From assembly GCA_028753945.1 (NCBI GenBank), contig JAPNXP010000018.1:434001-498000 (forward strand): DNA of 64,000 nucleotides. Direction: 5' to 3'. The DNA is from Hexactinellida sp. DTS-2022 (taxonomy: Eukaryota > Porifera > Hexactinellida). Position 1 is the first letter of the stretch; every line of letters starts with the position of its first letter. Positions 1 to 8,757 of the stretch are shown in pieces. Below the pieces are notes generated by a model. The model saw only the letters and a list, made by a program, of their open reading frames with translations, made no database searches and was not told the origin of the DNA. The position numbers and the translations under genes are program-made.

Positions 1-6
1 TTAATG

Positions 7-176
7 AATTTACTTATACAGCGATCATCGGTAGCACCGATCATCGGCGTTTATATTAAATAACCTGGCTACTTTCTACCGATTGTTTTTTTTATGTTTA
101 TAAAAAACACCATCGGTAGAAACTAGCCAGGTTATTTAATATAAACGCCCATGATCGCTGTATAAGTAAATTTATT
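7..176. mobile_element. Family A palindromic MITE
   Basis: The two arms start GAATTTACTTATACAG and are mutual reverse complements around a T-rich centre, so the whole element folds into one hairpin. The left arm carries a short duplication of the ATCATCGG motif. Related copies lie at 18640-18788 and, as a half element, at 22354-22434. No coding capacity. Confidence 0.75.
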
Positions 177-187
177 GTTAATATATA

Positions 188-380
188 CAGTCAGGTTCTT
201 TTGTAAGAATATCCAAGGGACGATGAATTGTGTTCATAATAGAGAGACTTCATAATAAGCGAACTCAACTTAATACAAACCCTATGTAAGTTGTTAAATT
301 GGGACCATAGGAATTGTTCGTAATAAAATATGTTCATATTAAGCAGACGAAATCTTGTTAACAATAAGCAGACCTGACTG
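188..380. mobile_element. Family B pogo-like MITE
   Basis: Ends read CAGTCAGGTTCTT and GCAGACCTGACTG, flanked by TA. The body repeats 'ttcataat' and 'aagcag' motifs and holds a GGGACC box. Full copies recur at 1892-2082 and 5203-5395, with damaged copies near 34560-34685 and 45600-45828. Confidence 0.75.
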
Positions 381-454
381 TATTTAAGAATATTTCTAGA
401 TTCTAAATTGCCAATGTTTTTATGCTTTAAAAAAAGTTTTTTATGCTTAAAATT

Positions 455-507
455 TCCAAACATGATACTCAAAAGGAGTGTCTCGCACTCCTGGATAATT
501 CCTTGCT
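455..507. mobile_element. Family L fragment
   Basis: A 50-bp piece with the AGGAGTGTCTCGCACTCCT hairpin, matching the fuller copies at 32975-33150, 35335-35700, 38965-39125 and 47960-48125. It lies just upstream of the ADAM10-like exon. Confidence 0.5.
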
Positions 508-614
508 GGATAACCAGAGTTGGTTAGTATGTAGATATCCAAACTGTCCCTTTCCCCATGTGTTGCACTGCTATATGACACCGGAACTGGAACTATAGGT
601 GTTACTATACGTAG

Positions 615-1770
615 GCTAACAGCACTCTGTGTAACAGCAACATGAGCATCTGTTTTAACGGAGAATGCAGTTCCTCCTACTGTCTGTTCAACAATCTATT
701 CGACTGCGATTTGGACTCAGACAATGCCACTCTTCTATGTGAGCAATCCTGTACCAATAACACTAATATTCCTTCCTACTGCATATCCACATTCGAATTA
801 GCCCTTATGCCAGGGTCAGGTATAGAAGGTAGGTTATATAATGTTTTTAATGTTAAATAACGTTAAATATAACTATTTTGGTTAATTGAGGTACTGTAGA
901 TTCTCGTTAATAGGAGATTTCACCAAGCGCGTATATTTAAAGGAAATTTTTCTAGGCGCGCGAAAATCAAGAGATGCTTCCATAGACGTAATATAAATTT
1001 AATAATTTAGGCGCGTGTTAGCGAGCTCAAACTAAATCTAGGCCATCAAAAAAAATTTCCCGATAGGAACCCCAGGGGACCGTTGAATTTCATATTATCC
1101 AGAATTGGTTTTAACCGGAGTAACTTGCGTGCATTTGTATAGGCTAGGGGAATTAAAAACTTGTACAGTAAACTCCCGTAATATCGAAGTTGATATAACG
1201 AATTAACTGCTTATAACGAATAGAGATTTACAAGGAATTTAAATCGCATTATAAGTTCATATAATTATACTTTTCATATGTTAACAGCAACATATTACAT
1301 GTACTTAACAGCCACTACGAAATATATTACATACTTACATGTACTTATATTTCCCCTTATCCATATATTAACAGAGTCTACTGTACTACTTTTATTACTT
1401 AGTACTGTAGCTATACTACTGTACTATTGTAGGTCGGTTACAAGTGGTCGGGGGGCTATGCAACGGTACGAATGGGTACTGCGACCACTTCAGAGTATGT
1501 CGATCTCCAAACGACGAGGGTCCCTTGACCCGCCTCACTAATCTAATCCTTAACCCAGAGACCATAAGGAACCTACAGGAATATCTGCTTGCCTATTGGT
1601 GGGCTGTTATGCTAGGTGCAATCGGTCTCGTGATCTTACTGGTGTTGGTAACCTGGCTCTGTTCTGTGGTTCCTGTGCCCTCTATAGGGGGCAAAAAGTG
1701 GGGCGAACAACTGACTGGTGTGAAGAAAAAGAAATCGGGCCTGGTTCTGAGGAACCCACAGAATAATTAG
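615..1770 (+). CDS. ADAM10: ADAM10-like metalloprotease, 3' exons only
   Basis: C-terminal part of an ADAM10-type shedding protease, a type I membrane enzyme that cleaves ectodomains such as Notch. Exon one runs from 615 (after TAG at 612-614 serving as the acceptor) to 819 or 828. It encodes the Cys-rich tail (CFNGECSSSYC, then PGSG), matching ADAM10 'VCINGQC...LQPGSPC'. Exon two runs from 1433 or 1445 to the TAG at 1768-1770 and encodes NGYCDHFRVC, then DEGPLTRL, a stalk ending in AYWWAVMLG, and one transmembrane helix. A short tail follows with a KKKK stretch. The NGYCD-F--CR and AYWWAV signatures are specific to ADAM10 rather than other ADAMs. Both donor/acceptor choices keep frame, so the exact border is unsettled. 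The prodomain and catalytic HExxH exons lie before the window. The tail is shorter than in vertebrates and the proline-rich SH3 sites are not evident. Confidence 0.85.
893..1383. mobile_element. Family D MITE broken by nested inserts, in the ADAM10 intron
   Basis: The left end (CTGTAGATTCTCGTTAATAGGA) and right end (TTAACAGAGTCTACTG at about 1368-1383) belong to one D element. A family-L-like piece rich in GGCGCG words (about 921-1063) and a family E piece (about 1167-1255, CAGTAAACTCCCG) are inserted between them. Confidence 0.55.
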
Positions 1771-1891
1771 AGATTTGCTTCCGCTCTTTTAATTTCAAAC
1801 TAATTTTATTTATATCGATCCTATACTCATTGTGTTCTATTAACCAGCTGTCTGATTAATTTAAATTTAGGCTCTCTCTATAATACAATTA

Positions 1892-2082
1892 CAGTCAGGT
1901 TCTTTTATTATGAACATTCAAGGGACCAAAAATTGTGTTCATAATAGAGAGAATTCATAATAAGTGAACTCAACTTACAAACCCTATGTAAGTTGTCAAT
2001 TGCGACCGTAGGGCTTGGTTATAATAAAAAGTTTTTCATATTAAGCAGACGAAATCTTGTTCATAATAAGTAGTTTTGACTG
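1892..2082. mobile_element. Family B pogo-like MITE, second copy
   Basis: Same ends and internal words as the copy at 188-380, between the ADAM10-like gene and CAPZA. The rest of 1771-2370 shows no gene. Confidence 0.7.
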
Positions 2083-2374
2083 TATATAAATTATTGCTAA
2101 ATAGTAGGTGCTTGAAAGGTCATTTTTACATCAAAAATTATTCTTAATTTTTATATTGAAAGGTGTTTGCCCTGATACTATTGGAATCAGTTCACATTCC
2201 GATCTCAGTTTACATAGCAACCGATAGCAAATCTCGAACTGAGTTGGGTTATATCAAATTACTTCTTTTGTCCAAACTGAATTTATAAAATGGTTTCCAA
2301 GTCACCGATAGGTTTCCCTATACAGTACAATTTTCGCCTTAGTCTCATAACCATTATATTATTTTATAGTATAA

Positions 2375-2675
2375 ACAACAAACACCCGAACTGGCCGTAC
2401 ACACAAACAAACAATAATCAAACACCCGAACAAAACACACGAACAACGAACAACAAACAAACACCCGAACTGGCCGTACACACAAACAAACAAACAAACA
2501 AATACACGAACGAACAAACAAACAAACAAACAAACACACACACAAACAAACAAACGAACACACAAACAAACAAACGAACACACAAACAAACACACAAACA
2601 AACAAACAAACACACACACAAACAAACAAACAAACAAACAACAAACAAACACACAAACAAACAAACAAATAACAA
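2375..2675. repeat. CAAA microsatellite upstream of CAPZA
   Basis: About 300 bp of imperfect CAAA repeats with CACA variants, ending roughly 30 bp before the CAPZA start codon. Open frames on either strand here (repetitive KQTN or VCLF peptides) are products of the repeat. Confidence 0.9.
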
Positions 2676-2706
2676 ACTCAAATATAACCCTCCCTATTAG
2701 AGTAGG

Positions 2707-3576
2707 ATGGCTCAGGAATTCGCTATCACAGACTCTGATCGCGTTAAGATTGCGTCTCAGTTCATATGTCTCACCCCGCCTGGAGAGTTCGTAGAGGTTT
2801 TCAACGACATTCGCATTCTCCTCAGCAACGACGCTCTCCTCAAGGAGAAGGGAGCCCCTGCCTTCGCCAAGTACAACAAGGATCAGTTCACTCCTGTCCA
2901 ACTAGCGGACCCGAGGGCCGCACTGGTCTCGCACCATTCACAGCTGCCTGACGGACGCTTCTTCGATCCCACGAGTCGCAGCAGTTTCCGGTTTGACCAC
3001 ATGCGTCGCGAGGCAAGCGATATCCGCAAGGACTTTTCACCTAATCAGACGGAGGCCTATCGAGAGTCAGTCGACAGAGAGGCACTCGCCTACGTAACGG
3101 AGCACTTCGCTAGCGGAGCCGTGACCGTATTCGGGACCATGGACGGGGCCAACTACAAACTGGTGCTGTGCATCGAGAATCATAAGTTCAGTTCGTCCAA
3201 CTTTTGGAACGCGCGTTGGAGGTCAGAATGGACCGCTATTTTCGCCCCCAAGGGCCAGGTTGAGGTCAAGGGGATCCTGAAGGTACAGGTACACTACTAC
3301 GAAGCCGGGAACGTACAGCTCGTCTCTTCGAAGGAAATAAAAGATCGGTTCCCTGACGAGGGCGAGCAGGCCATGGCGAAGAGACTGCTGGACATTATTC
3401 GTGGTGCAGAGGCGCACTTTCAGGAGTCTCTGAATGAGAATTACAGAACAATGAATGCAACAACTTTCAAAGCGCTGAGACGAGCTCTGCCTATTACGCA
3501 CACCAAACTTGATTGGTTGAAAATAAAAGGAATGACAGTGGGTAAGGAATTGATGGCAAAAGAGGCTGCCCAATAG
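2707..3576 (+). CDS. CAPZA: F-actin-capping protein subunit alpha
   Basis: Alpha subunit of the CapZ heterodimer, which with the beta subunit caps barbed ends of actin filaments in the cytoplasm. 289 residues, against about 286 in vertebrates, in one exon with no intron. Family hallmarks: DSDRVKIASQFICLTPPGEF at the N-terminus, the FDHM...VTVFGTMDGANYKLVLCIE core, and NFWNARWRSEW, equivalent to NFWNGRWRSEW in vertebrates. The C-terminal tentacle region, around 'TFKALRRALPIT', is intact. The start is the first ATG after the CAAA tract and fits the family start. GC content is clearly higher than in flanking DNA. The single exon could reflect an old retrocopy or plain intron loss; the frame is open throughout, so it is taken as functional. 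Confidence 0.95.
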   Translation: MAQEFAITDSDRVKIASQFICLTPPGEFVEVFNDIRILLSNDALLKEKGAPAFAKYNKDQFTPVQLADPRAALVSHHSQLPDGRFFDPTSRSSFRFDHMRREASDIRKDFSPNQTEAYRESVDREALAYVTEHFASGAVTVFGTMDGANYKLVLCIENHKFSSSNFWNARWRSEWTAIFAPKGQVEVKGILKVQVHYYEAGNVQLVSSKEIKDRFPDEGEQAMAKRLLDIIRGAEAHFQESLNENYRTMNATTFKALRRALPITHTKLDWLKIKGMTVGKELMAKEAAQ

Positions 3577-3615
3577 AATTCCAAGGCGTGTGTTAGATAT
3601 ATATTGATGTGTTAG

Positions 3616-3617
3616 AG

Positions 3618-3652
<35 letters not shown>
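3616..3652. repeat. GTT microsatellite
   Basis: About a dozen GTT units in the CAPZA 3' flank. Confidence 0.85.
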
Positions 3653-3812
3653 GTTTATAGGAGAGTCTGCTTATATTATTGGTGTAAGAATCCTCAAATA
3701 GTTTCTTGATAATTTATTCACAATTTTATTCACAAGGGACTCTTAATATGAAACAGGAATCAAAATGCTCTCTTAATGATTTACATTATAAGTATTTAAT
3801 TTAATGAAAATA

Positions 3813-3946
3813 CAGTTGAACCTCGTTAATACGATCAGTCTCCTTCAATGCCTTTCCAATACAAATGATATTGGTTAATACGAATTCCGGATAAGGTGAA
3901 TACATTTTGATGGTCCCCTGGTGTTCGTACTAACGAGGTTCTACTG
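3813..3946. mobile_element. Family C pogo-like MITE
   Basis: Ends CAGTTGAACCTCGTTAAT and AACGAGGTTCTACTG flanked by TA, with an internal GGTCCCCTGGTGTTCG segment. Shortened relative to other C copies. Confidence 0.75.
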
Positions 3947-4261
3947 TATTTTATTTCCCTGGAGTTCGTTATAATTATAGTTTCAGTTCAATCTTTAATA
4001 CCGAATTCCTATTCTCCTTATAACTTGACAAACGCACCAAAACATAAAACAATTATTTAATCGTGGTTTCCGCAATAGCATACCTGGGACAGTTCAATAA
4101 GAATTCGATTCCTAACAAATATCGGCGCTTTAAAGCAATTTCAAACGTTTATAGAATCCATTAACCGTAGACGACAACTTACATGCTTCTAAGCCAAATC
4201 CATTTAGAGTTCAAAGGGCCGTGTATACTATAGGCGTATCTCCATACAGTATATTATAGGG

Positions 4262-4490
4262 AGAGTAGTATATGTATTGGTATTAATTGTTGGAATTAAT
4301 TGTTGGAATTAATTGTTGAATTAATTGTTGGGTAATTGTTGGAATTAATTGTTGGGTAATTGTGGATTTATTTGTTGGATTTAATTGTGGATTTATTTGT
4401 TGAATTAATTGTTGGAAGAATTGTTGGGTAATTGTGGATTTATTTGTTGGATTTAATTGTGGATTATTTGTTGGGTAATTGTGGATTAGT
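4262..4490. repeat. Degenerate TTGTTGGAATTAA tandem repeat
   Basis: Irregular tandem of units like TTGTTGGAATTAA and TTGTGGATTTA, ending just before the Rab start codon, so it forms the 5' flank or 5' UTR of that gene. Confidence 0.8.
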
Positions 4491-4493
4491 TGA

Positions 4494-5017
4494 ATGTCTG
4501 AGGCTCAAAGGGTTGGTGCCGTGTCCACCGGACCTTTGAAAGAATTCCTATTCAAGGTTCTGGTTATTGGGGACTATGGAGTAGGTTAGTTGTTAATTAA
4601 TAGGTACAGTAGAACCTCGTTAGTTGTTAGTTTATATGTACAGTAGAACCTCCTTAGTACGAACACGGTTATACGAAATTCCGGTTTTAATACGAATACT
4701 ATACTATTTCAGTCTCCTTTGAATGCCTTTTAAATACAAATGATATTGGTTAATACGAATTCCGGATAAGGCGAATGCATTTGACGGTCCCCTGGTGTTC
4801 GTACTAACGAGGTTCTACTGTATATTGTTCTGTTAATTATTCCTCCTTTCCTTTTATATCAACCTGACAACACATGTGTAGGAAAGGTATGTTATAATAC
4901 AGTTAGGAAGTGTCTCAATTTAATAAATTTATTATTTTGTTTCTTTAGACCGCAGTTATTAGAAGATACACAGAAAGTAAGTTTTTGTTGTTGTTTTTGT
5001 TGTTATTATTATTATTA

Positions 5018-5048
<31 letters not shown>

Positions 5049-7606
5049 CCAATGAGTTAATATCTGTATACAGACACCTTCACTGCTAATTACAAACTTA
5101 CAATTGGAGTTGATTTCTCTTCGAAATCTCACGAATGGGACAGCAATTCTAGAGTGACACTACAACTATGGTACACACTGTTTAGAATAATTCTATTAAA
5201 TACAGTCAGGTTCTCTTATTATGAACATTGAAGGGAGTTAATTTGTGTTCATAATAGAGAGACTTTATAATAAGCGAACTCAACTTAATACAAACCCTAT
5301 GTAAGTTGTTAAATTGGGACCATAGGGCTTGTTCATAATCAAAATATGTTAATATTAAGCAGACGAAAACTGTTCATAATAAGCAGACCTGACTGTATTT
5401 ATTATACTGTTATACTATTAGATAGTATTATTATACGGTTATACTTTTGAATATTAACTGTTATTAGGGATATAGCAGGACATGAGAGATATGGACAGAT
5501 GACTAGAGTATATTACAAATACGCGTAAATATATATATTTAAAATATAGTTAGTTTGTTCGTTTGTATGTTTGTTTGTTTGTTTGTTGTTAGTTGGTTAG
5601 TTAGTTAGTATAGTATACTCTTGTTATTAATAGGAACACCAGGGGACCGTCGAAATTTGTTTGTATTATCCGGAATTCGTATTAACCGGAGTCACTTTTG
5701 TATAAGACTAGGAGAGTTAAAACTTGTACTCTTTAACCGATATTTCCCTTATCGGAGTTCCTATTAACTGTAATCTATTGTAGTTAGTTATTTATTGATC
5801 GATTAATTTATTTGTTTATTTATTAATTATTTATTTAGACATGCGGCTATTATTGTCTTCGACCAAACTAGGCAAGTTTAAAACTCACAATTATACAACT
5901 GTTGTTGTTATTGTTGTTGTATTATTTAGGACTGCATCTTTCGATTCTGTTCTTAAAGTGAGTTATTATTGTATTTAATTTAGCAACAATAAATCTGTTT
6001 ATTCAGTAGTTAGTTTATTTTGTTTGTTTGTTTGTTTGTTTATTATTGCTTGTTTGCTTGTTTGTTTGTTTGTTTATTATTGCTTGTTTGCTTGTTTGTT
6101 TGTTTGTTTATTATTATTGCTTAGTGGTATACAGATGTCAAAGAAAAAGTTGTTCTATCAAACAACCAACAGGTCCCAGTATTACTCCTTGCAAACAAGG
6201 TACCTTATTCAAAGCTTTTAGCTAATAGAGATACTTTATAATTGGACCATGGAAAACCGTATTTCCCCGAATTCGTGGCCTAAATTAATCCTCAATTGTT
6301 TTTCAAAATCCAGAAAATAATATTTAGTGGATTCTAATTCTCAGCGACAGTAACATTGCCGAAATCTCCTAAGTCAATGTAATTACACTTCAGTTATCAA
6401 CTAATATTAATTTTTATCATCCAATGCCATTATTATTAACCTTGCGCTTATTCTTGAAATACTTGCTATTTATACTTTCTGCAGTGCGACTTGAAAGAAC
6501 AACTTGAGGTTGAGATGACTTATATGAATGACTTCCTGCAAATGCATAATTTCATTGGCTGGTTAGTTGCTATGTATAGTACAGTAGAACCTCATTAGTA
6601 CGAACACTATTTCAGTCCCTTCAAAGCCTTTTCAATACAAATGATATTGGATAATACGAATTCCGGATAAGGCGAACGCATTTTGACGGTCCCCTGGTAT
6701 TCGTACTAACGAGGTTCTACTGTATATGTAACTGTTTATTATTAGAGTTCTATTTTAGGTATCAAACCTCTGCTAAAGATAATCTCAATATTGGTCTGTT
6801 TATGAATATATTTATAATCTATTCTGTTAATAGGAACACAAGGGGGCCGTCGAAATATTTCCCTTTATCTGTCCATATTTCAATCAATCGGGTCAATATT
6901 CTGTTAATTGTATCAAATTAAGTTTGCAAAAGTATTTATATCATCGTGTAGTATAGTACACATACAGTGGAGCCTCCCATAACGGACACTCCAAATAGCG
7001 GACAACCTCTAAATAACGGACAACCCTCGTGGCACGGATTTATTTATTTAGCATATGTCTAATAGAAAAGCAACCTCTAAATAACGGACAACGACTCCGG
7101 TCCCAAGGTGTCCGTTGTTCAGAGGCTCTACTGTATATCTATTCATATTATAGTAGTATACGTATGTAATATATAGTTATAACCTCAAAATACAGTCGAA
7201 ACCGGATTTTCTGACCAATTCTTTGCAATGAAATAAAACTAAATTGGAATTTCTTACACATTTAGAATAAATAATTAGTTAGAAAAAACTGATTAGTTAC
7301 AAAAAACCGGTTTCGACTGTAGTATAATTCAGCATATAGATTTCTCCGCTTAATTGGTTCAAACTATCCTTATACAAAGTGTCCGATTAACCTGAGTTGA
7401 CTGCATTTACCCTATATATAGACTCCGCAATGCTATTCCTCCTGGAGCACATAATGGCCACACAGTCCGACCCTGCCATTCGTCCTGTTACCCCCACGGA
7501 TCCCAACTCTGCTTTCTCTCTCTCGGCTAGCTACAGACCTCAGGCCTCGCCGCACTCCGTTACACAGTCTGGCTCTAATAGCACTAATAGCTGTTGTAGC
7601 AATTGA
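4494..7606 (+). CDS. RAB32: Rab32/38-family small GTPase
   Basis: Small GTPase of the Rab32/38 group, which directs cargo to lysosome-related organelles. Eleven exons: 4494-4584, 4882-4886, 4949-4976, 5074-5170, 5468-5524, 5839-5871, 5930-5957, 6125-6199, 6485-6561, 6759-6793, 7422-7606. They give 236 residues (human RAB32 225) and the phase closes at every junction. Motifs: LFKVLVIGDYGVGKT P-loop (residues 26-33), TIGVDF switch I, LWDIAGHERYG switch II, LLLANKCD (G4) and TSAKD (G5). The C-terminal CCSN suits double geranylgeranylation. 'WDIAG' instead of 'WDTAG' is the Rab32/38/29 hallmark. Oddities: the second exon is only GAAAG and supplies Gly31-Lys32 of the P-loop; the intron after 5871 begins GC (AG|GCAAGT); the catalytic Gln of switch II is His79. 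Most introns carry pogo-like MITEs. AATAAA signals follow at 7699. Confidence 0.93.
4606..4820. mobile_element. Family C MITE in Rab intron 1
   Basis: Two successive left ends (4606 and 4641, CAGTAGAACCTC) and one right end GAGGTTCTACTG at 4820. This suggests insertion into, or partial duplication of, an older copy. Confidence 0.75.
4980..5047. repeat. TTG microsatellite in Rab intron 3
   Basis: TTG/TTA triplet run between exons 3 and 4 of the Rab gene. Confidence 0.85.
5203..5395. mobile_element. Family B MITE in Rab intron 4
   Basis: Complete copy with CAGTCAGGTTCTC and AGACCTGACTG ends and TA flanks. Confidence 0.75.
5613..5780. mobile_element. Family D MITE in Rab intron 5
   Basis: Has AATAGGAACACCAGGGGACCGTC and the GGCTAGG-like centre of family D; both termini are degraded (TACTCTTGTTATTAA, TAACTGTAATCTATTG). 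Confidence 0.65.
6019..6118. repeat. TTTG repeat with TTATTATTGC interruptions
   Basis: TTTG tract in Rab intron 7 ending next to the acceptor at 6123-6124; it may serve as the pyrimidine-rich stretch. Confidence 0.85.
6582..6722. mobile_element. Family C MITE in Rab intron 9
   Basis: Ends CAGTAGAACCTCATTAG and AACGAGGTTCTACTG with TA flanks; it fills most of the intron between 6561 and 6759. Confidence 0.8.
6964..7133. mobile_element. Family I pogo-like MITE
   Basis: Ends CAGTGGAGCCTCCCATAACG and AGAGGCTCTACTG flanked by TA. The internal ATAACGGACA motif is repeated and a GGTCCCAAGGTG box is present. In Rab intron 10; a truncated family D copy lies just before it near 6827-6885. Confidence 0.8.
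7193..7319. mobile_element. Family H pogo-like MITE
   Basis: Ends CAGTCGAAACCGGATTTTCT and AAAACCGGTTTCGACTG with TA flanks. Degenerate copies at 10690-10838 and 39445-39580. Confidence 0.8.
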
Positions 7607-7698
7607 TAGCTTACATCTGTTTTTAATTGGAAATGTATGTGTATATTAGCTCAGTTTTTATTTAGCGATTTATTTATATTTTTATTATCAAGTTATCC

Positions 7699-7708
7699 AA
7701 TAAATAAA
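7699..7708 (+). terminator. Poly(A) signals of the Rab gene
   Basis: Two overlapping AATAAA hexamers about 95 bp after the stop codon. Confidence 0.6.
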
Positions 7709-7839
7709 GGTCAATTGTTGCAACAAATAAATTTGAATTTTGTAATTGGAACTAACTTTATGGTTCCAATTATGTCATATTTCTTCTGATACACAATAGA
7801 CTTGCCTTATAACATACAGTCACTGAAACCTCCTTAATA

Positions 7840-7963
7840 CAGTGGATGCCGGTTATAATAAATCGTCGGGAACTGCATACAGTGTTCTTATAACCGGTAT
7901 AAATTATATGGGGTATATGGCAACCGTTTTCCAGTAGAATGTTCTTATAACCGGTATCTACTG
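7840..7963. mobile_element. Family G pogo-like MITE
   Basis: Ends CAGTGGATGCCGGTTATAA and TTATAACCGGTATCTACTG with TA-like flanks and an internal TCGGGAACTGC box. Further copies at 14819-14974, 46060-46190, 48794-48935, 50101-50225 and 53311-53452. Confidence 0.8.
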
Positions 7964-8291
7964 TAATTCCATATATCCCTATTAACAAATATTAACAAAT
8001 ACGTTTTTCTACTAAGTGGACAATATCTGAAATCTTACAGGGGTAAATAAATACAAATTCTGAAAAGCCTTACTTAGGATAGATAGCCTATATATGCTGA
8101 TAACAATATTGTGTGTGTATTGTACACTGTAATTACATAATTATATTAATTAACTGTACTTGTATCGGCATTCTTATAGCTACAGTTACAAATAGGGATA
8201 TAGTAAATCTGTTTCCTATTAACTTGTTATAAACTGATTAATTTATAAATTATTTAGAGTACAAGTTGTACAACATTACATTGTAATACTA

Positions 8292-8711
8292 CAGTCAACT
8301 CCCGTTATAACGAAGTGCTTGGGACCTGTAAATTCCTTCGTTATATCCGGATATTCGTTATAAGCGGATAATAATTAATACATTTAGTGCTCTGGGGGGA
8401 AATCTCCATTTTGTTATAAGCAGTTACAGTCGACTCCGCTTAATAGAGTCACCTCGGGACCAGGTTGCTTTGACCCAATTAAGCGGAGAAACCTATTACC
8501 GAAAATATCTCAAGCTAAAATGTAATTCTGTCCTATAAATCCTGTTAAATTTGACCCGATTAAGCGGAGAAATCTATTACCTGGTGGCTCTATTAAGCGG
8601 AGTCGACTGTATTTCTTTATATCCTACTTCGTTATAAGTTATAACGGGAGTTCACTGTTTAATTAATACATTTCTTTATATCCTACTTTATTATAACGGG
8701 AGTCTCCTGTA
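8292..8711. mobile_element. Family E MITE carrying a complete family F MITE
   Basis: Family E starts CAGTCAACTCCCGTTATAACG and ends ATAACGGGAGTTCACTG near 8657, with a second E right end at about 8711. A complete family F element (8427-8609, CAGTCGACTCCGCTTAATAG to CTATTAAGCGGAGTCGACTG) sits inside, so F arrived later. The pair ends about 45 bp before the VPS35 start codon. Confidence 0.75.
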
Positions 8712-8757
8712 GTTAGCTCCCACATTCCATTTGCCCCTAATTAGCTGTCTGGTTGCC

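Noticed and set aside
1278-1541. 87-codon frame overlapping the ADAM10 exon
   Set aside because: Shifted frame across an intron/exon border; the ADAM10 frame is supported by homology.
2354-2901. Minus-strand frames with VCLFVCLFVC peptides
   Set aside because: Products of the CAAA microsatellite and its overlap with CAPZA; no real protein composition. The same holds near 6024-6225, 48835-49345 and 51482-51682.
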